Shown here: positions 1-8,298 of the stretch, piece after piece
How positions within the stretch are numbered: position 1 is the stretch's first letter
Layout: every line of letters starts with the position of its first letter
Assembly: GCA_017528425.1 (NCBI GenBank)
Contig: JAFXOV010000020.1
Location: 27,289 to 91,288 of the forward strand
Origin: Elusimicrobiota bacterium
GTDB taxonomy: Bacteria > Elusimicrobiota > Endomicrobiia > Endomicrobiales > Endomicrobiaceae
Length of the DNA: 64,000 nt
Direction: 5' to 3'
Translations under genes and position numbers: made by a program
The notes under the pieces: model-generated
What the model was told of the DNA's origin: nothing
What the model saw: only the letters and a program-made list of their open reading frames with translations
Database searches by the model: none

Positions 1-135
1 TATTCCGAATTCCGGACTTTCCGCAATTGTAAGAGCTTTTATATTAATATCATTACTACCCAAAAGTCCACAAACTTCTGCAAGTCTTCCTTTAGTATTT
101 TCAATAAAAATTGATACTTGGCTGATTGTTTTCAT
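1..135 (-). CDS. ACT-domain protein, N-terminal part (cut by window edge)
   Basis: Only the first 45 codons are in the window; the rest lies beyond the left edge. The start is an ATG at 133-135 on the minus strand, preceded by a clear AAAGGAG ribosome binding site. The visible protein begins MKTISQVSIFIENTKGRLAE and continues with a helix and a strand (VCGLLGSNDINIKALTIAES), the usual beta-alpha-beta opening of a ligand-binding ACT domain. ACT proteins bind amino acids and regulate metabolic enzymes. It is the last visible gene of the iorA-iorB-paaK run, and small stand-alone ACT genes are common next to phenylacetate-CoA ligase and indolepyruvate oxidoreductase genes in anaerobes. A role in sensing aromatic or branched amino acids is inference. 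Confidence 0.8.
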   Translation of the reverse strand, partial: MKTISQVSIFIENTKGRLAEVCGLLGSNDINIKALTIAESPEFGI

Positions 136-191
136 TTTTATCTCCTTTAAAAAATACTCTTAAATCCCTCTAATCTTCCATTCTTCCGTCA

Positions 192-1496
192 TTAATGTAA
201 TTTTCTCTTATCAATAACTCTTTTGGATTTTCCTTCACTTCTTGCAAGAGTTTTCGGTTCTACCAACTTAACATTAACACCTAAACCTATCGTAGAATCT
301 ATTGCTCTTTTTATTGTGGCTTTTATATTTTCCAAAGCTTTTAATTCATCAGTAAAGAATTTCTCGTCAACTTCAACAAGAACTTCAAGTTTATCCAAAG
401 AATTTTCTTCTCTGTCAACTATCAACTGATAATTCGGTAAAGCACCGTCAACCTGCAACAATGCATGTTCTATTTGTGTTGGGAACACATTTATTCCTCT
501 AACAACTATCATGTCGTCGGTTCTGCCCTTTATTTTGCTGAGTCTCGGTGCCGTTCTTCCGCATTTACAAGTTTCGTAAGTAATAGAAACTATATCTCTT
601 GTTCTGTATCTTATTAAAGGAATTGCCTGCTTTGTTAATGTGGTAATTACAAGTTCACCGGGCTGTCCTTCGGGAACAGGTTGATTTGTTACAGGGTCAA
701 TTATTTCAGGATAAAAAACATCAGACCAAATATGAAGTCCTTCTCTGTAAGTACAATCTTGTGCAACTCCCGGACCACAAATTTCCGAAAGTCCGTAAAT
801 ATCGGTTGCTTTCATATTCAAGGTTTTATCTATTGTGTCTCTCATGGCGATACTCCACGGTTCGGAACCGAATATTCCCACTTCCCAGCTTGAAGTTCTC
901 GGATCGATTCCCAATGCTTTCATTTCTTCCGCCAAATACAAAATATAGCTCGGTGTACAAGCTATAATTCTCGGCTTAAAATCCTGCATTAACTTTATTT
1001 GTCTTTTTGTTTGTCCTGTTGCTGCGGGAATAATTGTTGCACCGAGTCTTAATGCTCCGTAATGAAGCCCTAAGCCTCCGGTAAATAATCCGTAACCATA
1101 GGATATTTGAATTATGTCTCCTTTTTTACCGCCTGCACAAGCAATAGAACGGGCTGCAACATTTGCCCAAAGGTTAAGATCTCTTTTTGTGTAACCTACA
1201 ACCGTAGGATTACCTGTTGTTCCGCTCGATACGTGAATTTCCGCAACATTTTGTACTTTACTTGAAAATAAACCAAACGGATAAGAATCTCTTAAATCTT
1301 CTTTCGGTGTAAAAGGCAATTTTGTAATATCGTCTATAGACTTGATATCCGTAGGCACTATTCCCAATTTGTCAAATTTTTGTCTATAAATAGGTGAATT
1401 ATCATAGATGTATTTTACTACTTTTACTAATCTCTCCGATTGTAAATTCTTTAAGTTTTCTCTCGATGCGCATTCAACTGCTTCATTGTAAATCAT
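192..1496 (-). CDS. paaK: Phenylacetate-CoA ligase
   Basis: 434 residues, the normal length for PaaK. It activates an aryl acid such as phenylacetate with ATP and CoA to the aryl-CoA, in the cytoplasm. The adenylate-forming P-loop SSGTTGNPT is at residues 90-98. An acidic helix follows YGLSEICGPGV in mid-protein, and the C-terminal GRTDDMIVVRGINVFP belongs to the small AMP-binding C-terminal domain of this family. The start ATG follows a GAGGAG site. It lies 44 bases downstream of iorB: indolepyruvate ferredoxin oxidoreductase makes arylacetyl-CoA from aryl pyruvates, and a reversible ligase of this kind can recover ATP from that thioester. That direction is inference from the gene pairing. 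The substrate could also be indoleacetate or another aryl acid. Confidence 0.93.
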   Translation of the reverse strand: MIYNEAVECASRENLKNLQSERLVKVVKYIYDNSPIYRQKFDKLGIVPTDIKSIDDITKLPFTPKEDLRDSYPFGLFSSKVQNVAEIHVSSGTTGNPTVVGYTKRDLNLWANVAARSIACAGGKKGDIIQISYGYGLFTGGLGLHYGALRLGATIIPAATGQTKRQIKLMQDFKPRIIACTPSYILYLAEEMKALGIDPRTSSWEVGIFGSEPWSIAMRDTIDKTLNMKATDIYGLSEICGPGVAQDCTYREGLHIWSDVFYPEIIDPVTNQPVPEGQPGELVITTLTKQAIPLIRYRTRDIVSITYETCKCGRTAPRLSKIKGRTDDMIVVRGINVFPTQIEHALLQVDGALPNYQLIVDREENSLDKLEVLVEVDEKFFTDELKALENIKATIKRAIDSTIGLGVNVKLVEPKTLARSEGKSKRVIDKRKLH

Positions 1497-1540
1497 ACAA
1501 CTCTCCTCTTTAACAACTTATAACAACTATTTATTAAACT

Positions 1541-2005
1541 CTAAATTGCAGATTTAAAAATTTCTAAATTCTTATCCACAAATTGCGGTTTTATTACCGA
1601 TTTTAATGCCTTTTCCCAACTTTCCTGTGAAATTTTTAAATGTTTGGATAATACTCCCAACATATATGTATTTAAAAATTTAGGATTTGTTATTTTTTCT
1701 TGTCCTTTAACAAAATCTTCAAACAAATCTACTCCGTCTTTTTTTAACATAAATTTCATTCTTTCGTGTTCGCCTTTTTCAAAAGAAAGCAAGAAATCTG
1801 CTTTGCCGCACTCTATTATCGGCGAAAAAACTTCTTTTCCGAACCTTAAATGAGATTCTACCGAACCCCCTCTTTGTGCCATACCGTGCACTTCGGATTT
1901 TTTTACATGGTGCCCGTCGTACATTGCAGCAAGCCCTACGATTTCCGCTGCGGTTAAAATACCCTGACCGCCTGTACCACAAAACAAAATATTTATTGTA
2001 TCCAT
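1541..2005 (-). CDS. iorB: Indolepyruvate:ferredoxin oxidoreductase, beta (gamma-type) subunit
   Basis: 154 residues, shorter than the roughly 190-200 usual for IorB; the end looks natural and no frameshift is visible. The protein opens with a Rossmann-like strand and the GTGGQG motif (residues 10-15) of the pyruvate-ferredoxin oxidoreductase gamma family. The conserved VHGMAQRGGSVESHLRFG stretch follows, which helps form the interface with the TPP subunit. With IorA it oxidises aryl pyruvates to arylacetyl-CoA, reducing ferredoxin. It is separated from iorA by a small membrane zinc-ribbon gene, which is unusual because the two subunit genes normally touch. All four genes share the strand and have short gaps, so a single transcript is likely. 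Confidence 0.9.
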   Translation of the reverse strand: MDTINILFCGTGGQGILTAAEIVGLAAMYDGHHVKKSEVHGMAQRGGSVESHLRFGKEVFSPIIECGKADFLLSFEKGEHERMKFMLKKDGVDLFEDFVKGQEKITNPKFLNTYMLGVLSKHLKISQESWEKALKSVIKPQFVDKNLEIFKSAI

Positions 2006-2032
2006 TTAATTTATTCCTCTTTTCTTTAAATA

Positions 2033-2368
2033 TTAAAGTTTTTCTATTAAATCTTGTTTTTCGGAATAATATTTACATGCAATCTGTTTCCCGACTTGTG
2101 ATTTAATAAGAATTAGATTTTTTGAGCCACATTTTGCACATTTTTTATGTTTCCTAAAATAATCCATTATAAGAGCAACTAAAAGAAGCAGTACCCAACT
2201 GGTATAGAAAGACGCAATTACACATAAAATTCCAAAAGCAAAATAAAGATTACTATTAACTTTCTTTTTTTTAAAAATCTCTCCACATACCGGACAGATA
2301 TATTTGCCGCCCAATTCTTTATAAATTTTCTCTCTTCCGGCTTCCTCTGCTAAAATATCTTTTTCCAT
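2033..2368 (-). CDS. Small membrane protein with split zinc-ribbon knuckles, between iorA and iorB
   Basis: 111 residues, not recognised as a named family. A CPVC knuckle sits at residues 25-28 and a CAKC knuckle at 77-80. Between them lies a hydrophobic stretch at about 41-71 that is long enough for two short membrane passes. In a normal zinc ribbon the two knuckles are close together; here a membrane hairpin separates them, so both could meet on the same face of the membrane. Basic residues (KKKK before, RKHKK after the hydrophobic part) suggest that both ends are cytoplasmic. The gene sits in the ior operon with 27 bases to iorB and 17 to iorA, so co-expression is likely. No function can be assigned from sequence; membrane tethering or a redox/metal role is speculation. 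Confidence 0.7.
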   Translation of the reverse strand: MEKDILAEEAGREKIYKELGGKYICPVCGEIFKKKKVNSNLYFAFGILCVIASFYTSWVLLLLVALIMDYFRKHKKCAKCGSKNLILIKSQVGKQIACKYYSEKQDLIEKL

Positions 2369-2385
2369 TCTTCACTTCCGGTCTT

Positions 2386-4101
2386 TTACTTTGCGGCTTC
2401 CAATGCACCGAATTTGCATTGTTGTACACAAACGTTACAGCCTGCACATAAGTTTTCGTTCAATTTTATATTTCCGTTTTCGTCTTTAAATATTGCAGGG
2501 CAATCCACGCTTACACATATATAACATTTTTTGCATTTGTCAGCATAAAATTTCGGTGCAGGTTTTTTACTTCTGTCTATCATTTTGCAAAGACCTATTC
2601 TAACTATCAAAACAGAAAGTTCGTCTTTTGCGGTATATTCTTTTATTTTTGATTCTATTACGGCTGAACTGTCGCCGATAACTTCAACATTGTCAGCACC
2701 GCAAGCTTTACATAGTGTAACTAAATCAAGTCTCTTTGTTTGTTCACCTTTAGCGGTAACTCCAGTTGCAGGGTTAGGTTGTGCGCCTGTCATTGCAGTC
2801 GTTCCGTTATCGAGTATAATTATTACACCTTTAGTTTTATTGTATGCACAATTAACAAGTCCCTCTATACCTGAATGACAGAATGTTGAATCACCGATAA
2901 CCGCAACTGCTTTATCTTTTCCTAAAATTTTGGTTAAACTGCTCATTATCGTTACGCTTGACCCCATACAAACCGTGGTATGAAGCGCGGATAACGGCGG
3001 TGTTGCACCGAGAGTATAACAACCGATATCACCGGCAACAACGACTTTAGTTTTTCTTAAAGCAACAAATGTTGCTCTGTGAGGACATCCCGGACACAAA
3101 ACAGGTTTTCTTCCCGCCTGCGGATATGTGGTTTTAGGTTTACCTTCAACTATATCTCTAACAGATTCCGGATTAAGTTCCCCTACTCTGTATGTATAAT
3201 GTTTTCCCTGACATTTTATTCCCATCTGTAAAAGATGTTCTTCTATAAAAGGTTCGCTCTCTTCAACAACAACAACTCTTTCCACCTGAGAACAAAACTC
3301 CTTTATTTTTTTGTCCGGAAAAGGAAACGGCATAGAAAGTTTTAATACGGAAGCATTGGGATAAACTTCTTTAACATACATATATGAAACACTGTCGGTA
3401 ACTATACCTAACTTTTTATCTTTTATTTCAATGAAATTTTCCTCTAAATTTTCGGAAAATTCCTGCATTTTTAATAATTTTTCTTCCAAATCTATATGTT
3501 TTTTGTAAGCATTTGCCGGAACCATAACATATTTTCTCGGATTTTTTTCGAAAGGTTTATCGGCAACTTCAACTCTTTCGCCTATCTCTACCGTTTCTTT
3601 AGTATGAGCAACTCTTGTCGTCATTCTAAATAAAACCGGAGTATCGAATTTTTCGCTTATTTCATAAGCGAGTTTTATTAATTTTTTTGCTTCCTGCGGA
3701 GAAGAAGGTTCAAGTAACGGAATTTTTGCAAACTTTGCAACAAGTCTGTTATCCTGCTCGTTTTGAGACGAGTGCATTCCCGGATCATCCCCGGTAACAA
3801 TAACAAAACCCGCATTAATTCCCGAATATGTTGCCGTCATTAAAGGGTCCATCGCAACATTTACTCCCACATGTTTCGACGAATAAATTGACCTTACTCC
3901 GGCGAAAGCAGCTCCCAAAGATACTTCAAAAGCCACTTTTTCGTTTATTGACCACTGTGCATCTACTTCTTTGAACTGTGCTAAATACTCTAAAATGTCT
4001 GTTGCAGGTGTTCCCGGATAGGAAGCTGCAAATTTTAGTCCTGCTTCATAAGCTCCTTGTGCAAGAGCTTCGTTTCCTGATAAAAGTTTATAGTTTTTCA
4101 T
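2386..4101 (-). CDS. iorA: Indolepyruvate:ferredoxin oxidoreductase, alpha subunit
   Basis: 571 residues, close to the usual length of IorA. The N-terminal pyrimidine-binding half (SYPGTPATDI near the start, SKHVGVNVAMDP) is followed by a TPP-binding half with GDIGCYTLG and GDSTFCHSG. The C-terminal 50 residues form a ferredoxin module: cysteines in CKKCYICVSVDCP and in CAGCNVCVQQCK, enough for two [4Fe-4S] clusters, the second ending CK rather than CP. The enzyme decarboxylates indolepyruvate, phenylpyruvate or p-hydroxyphenylpyruvate to the acyl-CoA and passes two electrons to ferredoxin, a step of aromatic amino acid fermentation. It is first in its operon. There is no obvious ribosome binding site, and a -10 element lies about ten bases before the ATG, so the transcript may be nearly leaderless. 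Confidence 0.95.
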   Translation of the reverse strand: MKNYKLLSGNEALAQGAYEAGLKFAASYPGTPATDILEYLAQFKEVDAQWSINEKVAFEVSLGAAFAGVRSIYSSKHVGVNVAMDPLMTATYSGINAGFVIVTGDDPGMHSSQNEQDNRLVAKFAKIPLLEPSSPQEAKKLIKLAYEISEKFDTPVLFRMTTRVAHTKETVEIGERVEVADKPFEKNPRKYVMVPANAYKKHIDLEEKLLKMQEFSENLEENFIEIKDKKLGIVTDSVSYMYVKEVYPNASVLKLSMPFPFPDKKIKEFCSQVERVVVVEESEPFIEEHLLQMGIKCQGKHYTYRVGELNPESVRDIVEGKPKTTYPQAGRKPVLCPGCPHRATFVALRKTKVVVAGDIGCYTLGATPPLSALHTTVCMGSSVTIMSSLTKILGKDKAVAVIGDSTFCHSGIEGLVNCAYNKTKGVIIILDNGTTAMTGAQPNPATGVTAKGEQTKRLDLVTLCKACGADNVEVIGDSSAVIESKIKEYTAKDELSVLIVRIGLCKMIDRSKKPAPKFYADKCKKCYICVSVDCPAIFKDENGNIKLNENLCAGCNVCVQQCKFGALEAAK

Positions 4102-4111
4102 AATTGCATAT

Positions 4112-4139
4112 TTTATATAATTTGACGGCTGTTGTGCAA
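4112..4139 (-). promoter_or_regulatory. Putative promoter of the ior-paaK operon
   Basis: Read on the minus strand: TTGCAC, 16 bases, TATAAA. The -10 ends about ten bases before the iorA ATG, so transcription would start within about five bases of the start codon. No ribosome binding site fits in that space. Confidence 0.5.
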
Positions 4140-4221
4140 GGAAAAATTATGTATTTTTATCAAATCATTTTTATTATCAATAAATGTCAACAAAGAGGTG
4201 AAAAAATTTTTTATATTTTGC

Positions 4222-4227
4222 TATAAT
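4222..4227 (+). promoter_or_regulatory. Putative -10 element of the M23 lipoprotein gene
   Basis: A perfect TATAAT with no convincing -35. It ends nine bases before the ATG at 4237, which suggests a very short leader. It lies back to back with the ior promoter in the same divergent gap. Confidence 0.45.
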
Positions 4228-4236
4228 TTAGAGAAT

Positions 4237-5421
4237 ATGAGAAAATTTGTTTCTTCCATACTATTGTTTTTTATTGCATTGTTTGTCGGTTGCACAAGCG
4301 ACAACATGGAAATAGATATAACAAAAATGCCGGAAGTTGAAACTGTTGTGTTTCAACCGGGTGATGTTTTTGGTAAAACTTTCGAGCAAACAAAGTTGTC
4401 AAAACAAGAAAGTTTAAAAATTTTGGCAGAGTTAAAAAAGTATATAAATATAAATAAGTGTAAACCTGATGAGTTTTACGAAATAACTTATTCCACCGAT
4501 ACGGCTATCGAAGAAACTTGGACCAACTTTAAGTTTTTCCCGGAAGGACAATATTTTTATTCTATAGATAAATCCACCGATAATGTTATAACTTCAGAAA
4601 AGATTGCGTTGCAAACAACATCTCAAATTTTTGAAGTTTCGGGAACAATAGAAAACTCGTTGTGGGAATCGATGTCTGCTTCCGAAATAAAACCTGCCAT
4701 TATTCTTGCTTATGCGGACATGTTTGCATGGCAGGTAGATTTTCTTACCGACTGCAGACAAGGTGATATTTATAAACTTATATATGAAGTAGTAACTTTG
4801 GAAAAGAAAGATACTGTTCTTTCTTCGGATATTATTGCCGGACAATATATTACCGCAACATCAACAAATACAGCACTAAGATTTACAAATTCCAAAGGGG
4901 ATGAAGGATATTTTGATGAAAAAGGAAAATCCGTAAAAAGTGCATTTTTGAAAGCCCCTTTACAATTTAAAAGAATTTCCTCTTATTTCACAAAGAAAAG
5001 ATTTCATCCTATATTAAAACGTTACAGAGCACACGAAGGTATAGATTATGCCGCACCGATAGGAACTCCCGTGTCGGCGGTAGGCGATGGAGTTGTAACG
5101 AAATCTCAATATAGTGGCGGATACGGAAACCTTGTAATTATAAAACATCCTAACGGATGCGAAACATATTACGGACATTTATCCAAATACGGTAAAGGTA
5201 TAAAAAAGGGTGTTAGAGTTAAACAGGGACAGGTTATAGGTTATGTAGGTTCTACAGGACTTTCAACCGGTCCGCATTTAGATTTCAGAATTAAAAAGAA
5301 CGGATCCTTTTTTAACTATCTTACCATGAAAATGCCGCCTACTTATACATTAACCGGTAAAGATAAAGAAAATTTTGATTTATATAAAGAAGAACTTATA
5401 AAAAAACTTGATCAAATATAA
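4237..5421 (+). CDS. M23-family metallopeptidase lipoprotein
   Basis: 394 residues from the ATG at 4237. A longer reading from a TTG at 4132 is rejected because a lipoprotein signal peptide begins exactly here: a basic start MRKF, a hydrophobic core, and the lipobox-like FVGC near residue 18. The C-terminal third is a peptidase_M23 (LytM-like) domain with HEGIDYAAP near residue 266, YGHLSKYG near 313 and PHLDFRI near 348, carrying the His/Asp/His zinc ligands, so it is likely catalytically active on peptidoglycan cross-links. The middle region (about 20-240) is of unknown fold. A lipid anchor places it in the periplasm facing the wall. It lies just upstream of the origin and dnaA, on the same strand but with its own promoter. 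Confidence 0.9.
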   Translation: MRKFVSSILLFFIALFVGCTSDNMEIDITKMPEVETVVFQPGDVFGKTFEQTKLSKQESLKILAELKKYININKCKPDEFYEITYSTDTAIEETWTNFKFFPEGQYFYSIDKSTDNVITSEKIALQTTSQIFEVSGTIENSLWESMSASEIKPAIILAYADMFAWQVDFLTDCRQGDIYKLIYEVVTLEKKDTVLSSDIIAGQYITATSTNTALRFTNSKGDEGYFDEKGKSVKSAFLKAPLQFKRISSYFTKKRFHPILKRYRAHEGIDYAAPIGTPVSAVGDGVVTKSQYSGGYGNLVIIKHPNGCETYYGHLSKYGKGIKKGVRVKQGQVIGYVGSTGLSTGPHLDFRIKKNGSFFNYLTMKMPPTYTLTGKDKENFDLYKEELIKKLDQI

Positions 5422-5654
5422 AATTCAGCAAAAAATTATTACAAAAAAACACCCAAAAATTTATTAAATTTTTTGCTTGACTATTGTGTATCAATTTTAT
5501 ATACTCTTGTGACGATAAACTTTAAATCTTTTTATTAAGTTTTTTGTACAATTTTTAATAAGTTATCCACAATGTGGATAAGTTTGGGGATAAAATGGAT
5601 AGTTCTATTATAGATGCATGGAAAAAAGTTGTGGATAACTTGACATTATCCATA
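5422..5654. other. Origin-like region: DnaA boxes over the dnaA start
   Basis: Two perfect DnaA boxes face each other, TTATCCACA at 5563-5571 (plus) and 5573-5581 (minus). A third perfect box lies inside dnaA at 5630-5638 (minus), and a one-mismatch box TTATCCATA at 5646-5654 (plus). Upstream is an AT-only palindrome at 5455-5473, a possible melting site. The gene order dnaA-dnaN-DUF721-gyrB-gyrA and outward transcription of flanking genes support oriC here. The boxes also sit in the dnaA leader, so DnaA autoregulation is likely. Confidence 0.75.
5477..5505 (+). promoter_or_regulatory. Promoter of dnaA
   Basis: TTGACT, 17 bases, TATACT: a strong sigma-70-type match. It would give a leader of about 80 bases that contains the paired DnaA boxes just before the start codon. 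Confidence 0.7.
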
Positions 5655-6953
5655 GGACAAGCATCTGTTAGTTTGTGGTTTAGGGATGTAAAACCTGTTT
5701 CTTTAGATGAAAATATTTTTACAATTTCGGTACCTACAAAGTTTTTTTCAGATTGGATAGAAAAGAATCAACAATTTAATATTGAACAGAATTTAAAAGA
5801 AATTTATTCTAAAGATATAAAATTGGAATATAACATCGAAAAAGATATCTCCGACGAGATGTCAAAAGTTCCAACTATACCTATTCATAATGATACACCT
5901 GTTCCTTCGGTAATAAAAGATCAGCTTAATCCAAAATTAACATTCGACAGATTTATCGTCGGAAACTCTAACAGGTTTGCCTCCGGATGTGCTGAGGCCG
6001 TAACAAAAAATCCCGGAAAACAGTTTAATCCTTTATTTATATACGGCGGTGTAGGTCTCGGTAAAACACATTTGATGCATGCAATAGGAAACGAATTAAA
6101 AAAGAATTTTCCTAATTTCAGAATATTATATGTAACATGCGAAAAGTTTGTTTCAGACTTCATTGAAGCTATAAGATTTCCGGAAAAAATGTCGGCGTTT
6201 AAAAATAAGTATAGAAATCTTGATTGTCTTTTAATAGACGATATTCAATTCCTTACAAAAAATGCGGGAAGATCTCAGGAAGAGTTTTTTAACATATTTA
6301 ATACGTTAAAAGACAGCGGTAAACAAATAGTTATTGCATCCGATAGACCTCAAGATAAATTGGAAGTGGAAGAAAGGTTAGTTTCAAGATTTAAATGGGG
6401 TAACACTGTTGATATACAAAAACCTGATTTAGAAACAAGAATTGCAATATTAAAGAAAAAAGCTGAAGAAGAAGGTTTTTCCGTACCTGAAGATGTTACA
6501 TTATTTATAGCTTCTCAAATAAAATCCAATATCAGAGAATTAGAAGGAACATTACTAAGAGTTACATCTTTTATTAAGTTTACAAATACACCTTTTACGT
6601 TGGATTCCGTAAAAATGATATTAAAAGATATTGTTGTTCCGGAAGAAAATGTTCAAATAACAATAGATAAAATTCAAAAAGTTGTTGCGGAAGAATATAA
6701 TTTAACGGTAAAAGATTTAAAAGTTAAAAAAAGAACCAATCAGCTTGCTATGCCGAGACAAATTGCAATGTATTTGGCAAGATCGTTAACAGATATGTCT
6801 ACTACCGAAATAGGTGATACTTTCGGCGGCAGAGATCATACTACCGTTATGCATGCTTATAATAAGATATCTAAAAAAGTTAATGATGATGCTTGGTTTG
6901 CTGCTGAGATAAATAAAATTATTAAATTGATAAAAGAAAAAGAAGATAATTAG
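5595..6953 (+). CDS. dnaA: Chromosomal replication initiator protein DnaA
   Basis: 452 residues from the ATG at 5595. A GTG at 5574 would add seven residues but lies inside a DnaA box, and GGGGAT sits correctly before 5595, so the ATG is preferred. Domain I covers about 1-80 (DAWKKVVDNL, WFRDVKP), then a short linker. The AAA+ core carries Walker A GGVGLGKTH at about 150-158 and Walker B LLIDDIQF near 212. The C-terminal helix-turn-helix carries the DnaA signature GGRDHTTVMHAYNKI near 411-425, which reads the boxes. ATP-bound DnaA melts the origin and recruits the helicase. Box clusters in its own leader and 5' coding part point to autoregulation. Confidence 0.98.
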   Translation: MDSSIIDAWKKVVDNLTLSIGQASVSLWFRDVKPVSLDENIFTISVPTKFFSDWIEKNQQFNIEQNLKEIYSKDIKLEYNIEKDISDEMSKVPTIPIHNDTPVPSVIKDQLNPKLTFDRFIVGNSNRFASGCAEAVTKNPGKQFNPLFIYGGVGLGKTHLMHAIGNELKKNFPNFRILYVTCEKFVSDFIEAIRFPEKMSAFKNKYRNLDCLLIDDIQFLTKNAGRSQEEFFNIFNTLKDSGKQIVIASDRPQDKLEVEERLVSRFKWGNTVDIQKPDLETRIAILKKKAEEEGFSVPEDVTLFIASQIKSNIRELEGTLLRVTSFIKFTNTPFTLDSVKMILKDIVVPEENVQITIDKIQKVVAEEYNLTVKDLKVKKRTNQLAMPRQIAMYLARSLTDMSTTEIGDTFGGRDHTTVMHAYNKISKKVNDDAWFAAEINKIIKLIKEKEDN

Positions 6954-7175
6954 TTGTTAATATTTTTGTTAGTTGTTTGATTTTTTTATTGAAAAAAATT
7001 TTTTGTTCTAATATGTTAATAAATATGAAAACTTATTAACATAGTTATTAACTTTAAATTTATAAAAAAAATATTTGATAATTATAAATTTTTTAAATTT
7101 ATTTTTAATTATTGAATTATTAACATGTATTATTATTATAATTAATTTTTTTAAATAAGAAGGAGGAAAATAGTA
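6954..7175. other. Very AT-rich dnaA-dnaN spacer with repeated TTATTAACA motif
   Basis: The 222 bases are almost entirely A and T. The 9-mer TTATTAACA or its complement TGTTAATAA occurs at 7014-7022 (minus), 7033-7041 (plus) and 7117-7125 (plus). Near copies are at 7045-7053 and 6955-6963. No canonical DnaA box is present. It could be the unwinding element of a two-part origin, with weak DnaA sites, or simply the dnaN leader. A ribosome binding site AAGGAGG closes it. Confidence 0.5.
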
Positions 7176-8294
7176 ATGAAGGTAATTTGTGCAAAAGATG
7201 AATTGATGAAGGGGATGCAAATAGTTCAACCTGTGATAGCTTCGAAAATAACTTTACCTGTTTTATCTAACTTTTTATTTGAAACAGAAAAAGACAAAAT
7301 AAAATTATCTGCAACGGATTTAGAAATAGGAGTAACTTGTTATATAAAAGCGGAAATAGTAAGTGAAGGTGCAATAACTATACCTGCAAAAAGGTTTTCA
7401 GATATTATAAAAGAAGTTTCTGACGGTAATATAGAAATAAAATCAGATGAAACAAATCAAATAAATATAAAAGCAAATAAATCTAAATTTGTTTTAATGG
7501 GTATAGATAAAAAAGATTATCCTACACTTCCTGATTTTCAAAAAGAAAATATGTTTTCTTTAAAAACACAAGTATTAAATTCTATGCTTAAGAAAACAAT
7601 ATTTGCCGTATCTAAAGATTCTCAAAGATATGTATTGAACGGAGTATGTTTTATAGTTGAAGACGGAACAATAAAAGCTGTTTCTACCGACGGAAGAAGA
7701 TTATCTTATATAAACAGTGACGGTATAGATAAAAAAATTAAAGGTAAAGTAATTATTCCTACAAAAGCAGTTTCCGATATTTTAAGATTAATTTCCGCCA
7801 ATGATAAAGTTGAAGAAGTAAAAATAAGTTTAAGTGATAATTTAATGACGGTTATGATCGGAGATATAACTTTTCAAACAAAATTAATAGAAGGTGTATT
7901 TCCAAATTATGAACAGGTTATTCCCAAGAAAACAATGTCGAAAATTAAATTAAATGTTGCAAATACAATATCTGCAGTGAAACAAATGGCATTGCTTACC
8001 GGAGATAAACTTGTTGCAGACAGAGCATCGTCGATAAAATTGAGTTTTGAAAAAAATAAAATGATAGTTTCGGCAAATACAGTAGGTTTGGGTTCAGGAG
8101 AAGCCGAAGTTGAAACAGAATATTCGGGTGAAGTTTTTGATATAAATTTTAACCCTAATTATATTAAGGATATTTTACAAAATATAGAAGACGAAAATAT
8201 TTATTTTGCATATACAACTTCACAAAATCCGGTTGTTATAACCCCGGAAAAAGATAAAAATTATCTCTGTGTAGTTATGCCTATGAGATCGTAA
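7176..8294 (+). CDS. dnaN: DNA polymerase III beta subunit (sliding clamp)
   Basis: 372 residues, the expected size of the three-domain clamp. The start ATG follows AAGGAGGAAAATAGTA, a strong ribosome binding site. The protein begins MKVICAKDELMKGMQIVQPV, and it ends with the conserved VVITPEKDKNYLCVVMPMRS, where the terminal MPMR is the family hallmark. The dimeric ring tethers polymerase to DNA. It is four bases upstream of the DUF721 gene and probably co-transcribed with it and the gyrase genes. Confidence 0.98.
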   Translation: MKVICAKDELMKGMQIVQPVIASKITLPVLSNFLFETEKDKIKLSATDLEIGVTCYIKAEIVSEGAITIPAKRFSDIIKEVSDGNIEIKSDETNQINIKANKSKFVLMGIDKKDYPTLPDFQKENMFSLKTQVLNSMLKKTIFAVSKDSQRYVLNGVCFIVEDGTIKAVSTDGRRLSYINSDGIDKKIKGKVIIPTKAVSDILRLISANDKVEEVKISLSDNLMTVMIGDITFQTKLIEGVFPNYEQVIPKKTMSKIKLNVANTISAVKQMALLTGDKLVADRASSIKLSFEKNKMIVSANTVGLGSGEAEVETEYSGEVFDINFNPNYIKDILQNIEDENIYFAYTTSQNPVVITPEKDKNYLCVVMPMRS

Positions 8295-8298
8295 CAAA

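Noticed and set aside
1541..2005. Frameshift or truncation of iorB because it is short
   Set aside because: No continuation is visible in other frames downstream; the reading frame ends cleanly before paaK.
4132..4236. Longer start (TTG at 4132) for the M23 protein
   Set aside because: It would place a lipoprotein signal peptide 35 residues inside the protein and has no ribosome site.
7008..7229. Small minus-strand open frame in the dnaA-dnaN spacer
   Set aside because: It is an effect of extreme AT content, has no ribosome site and crosses the dnaN start.
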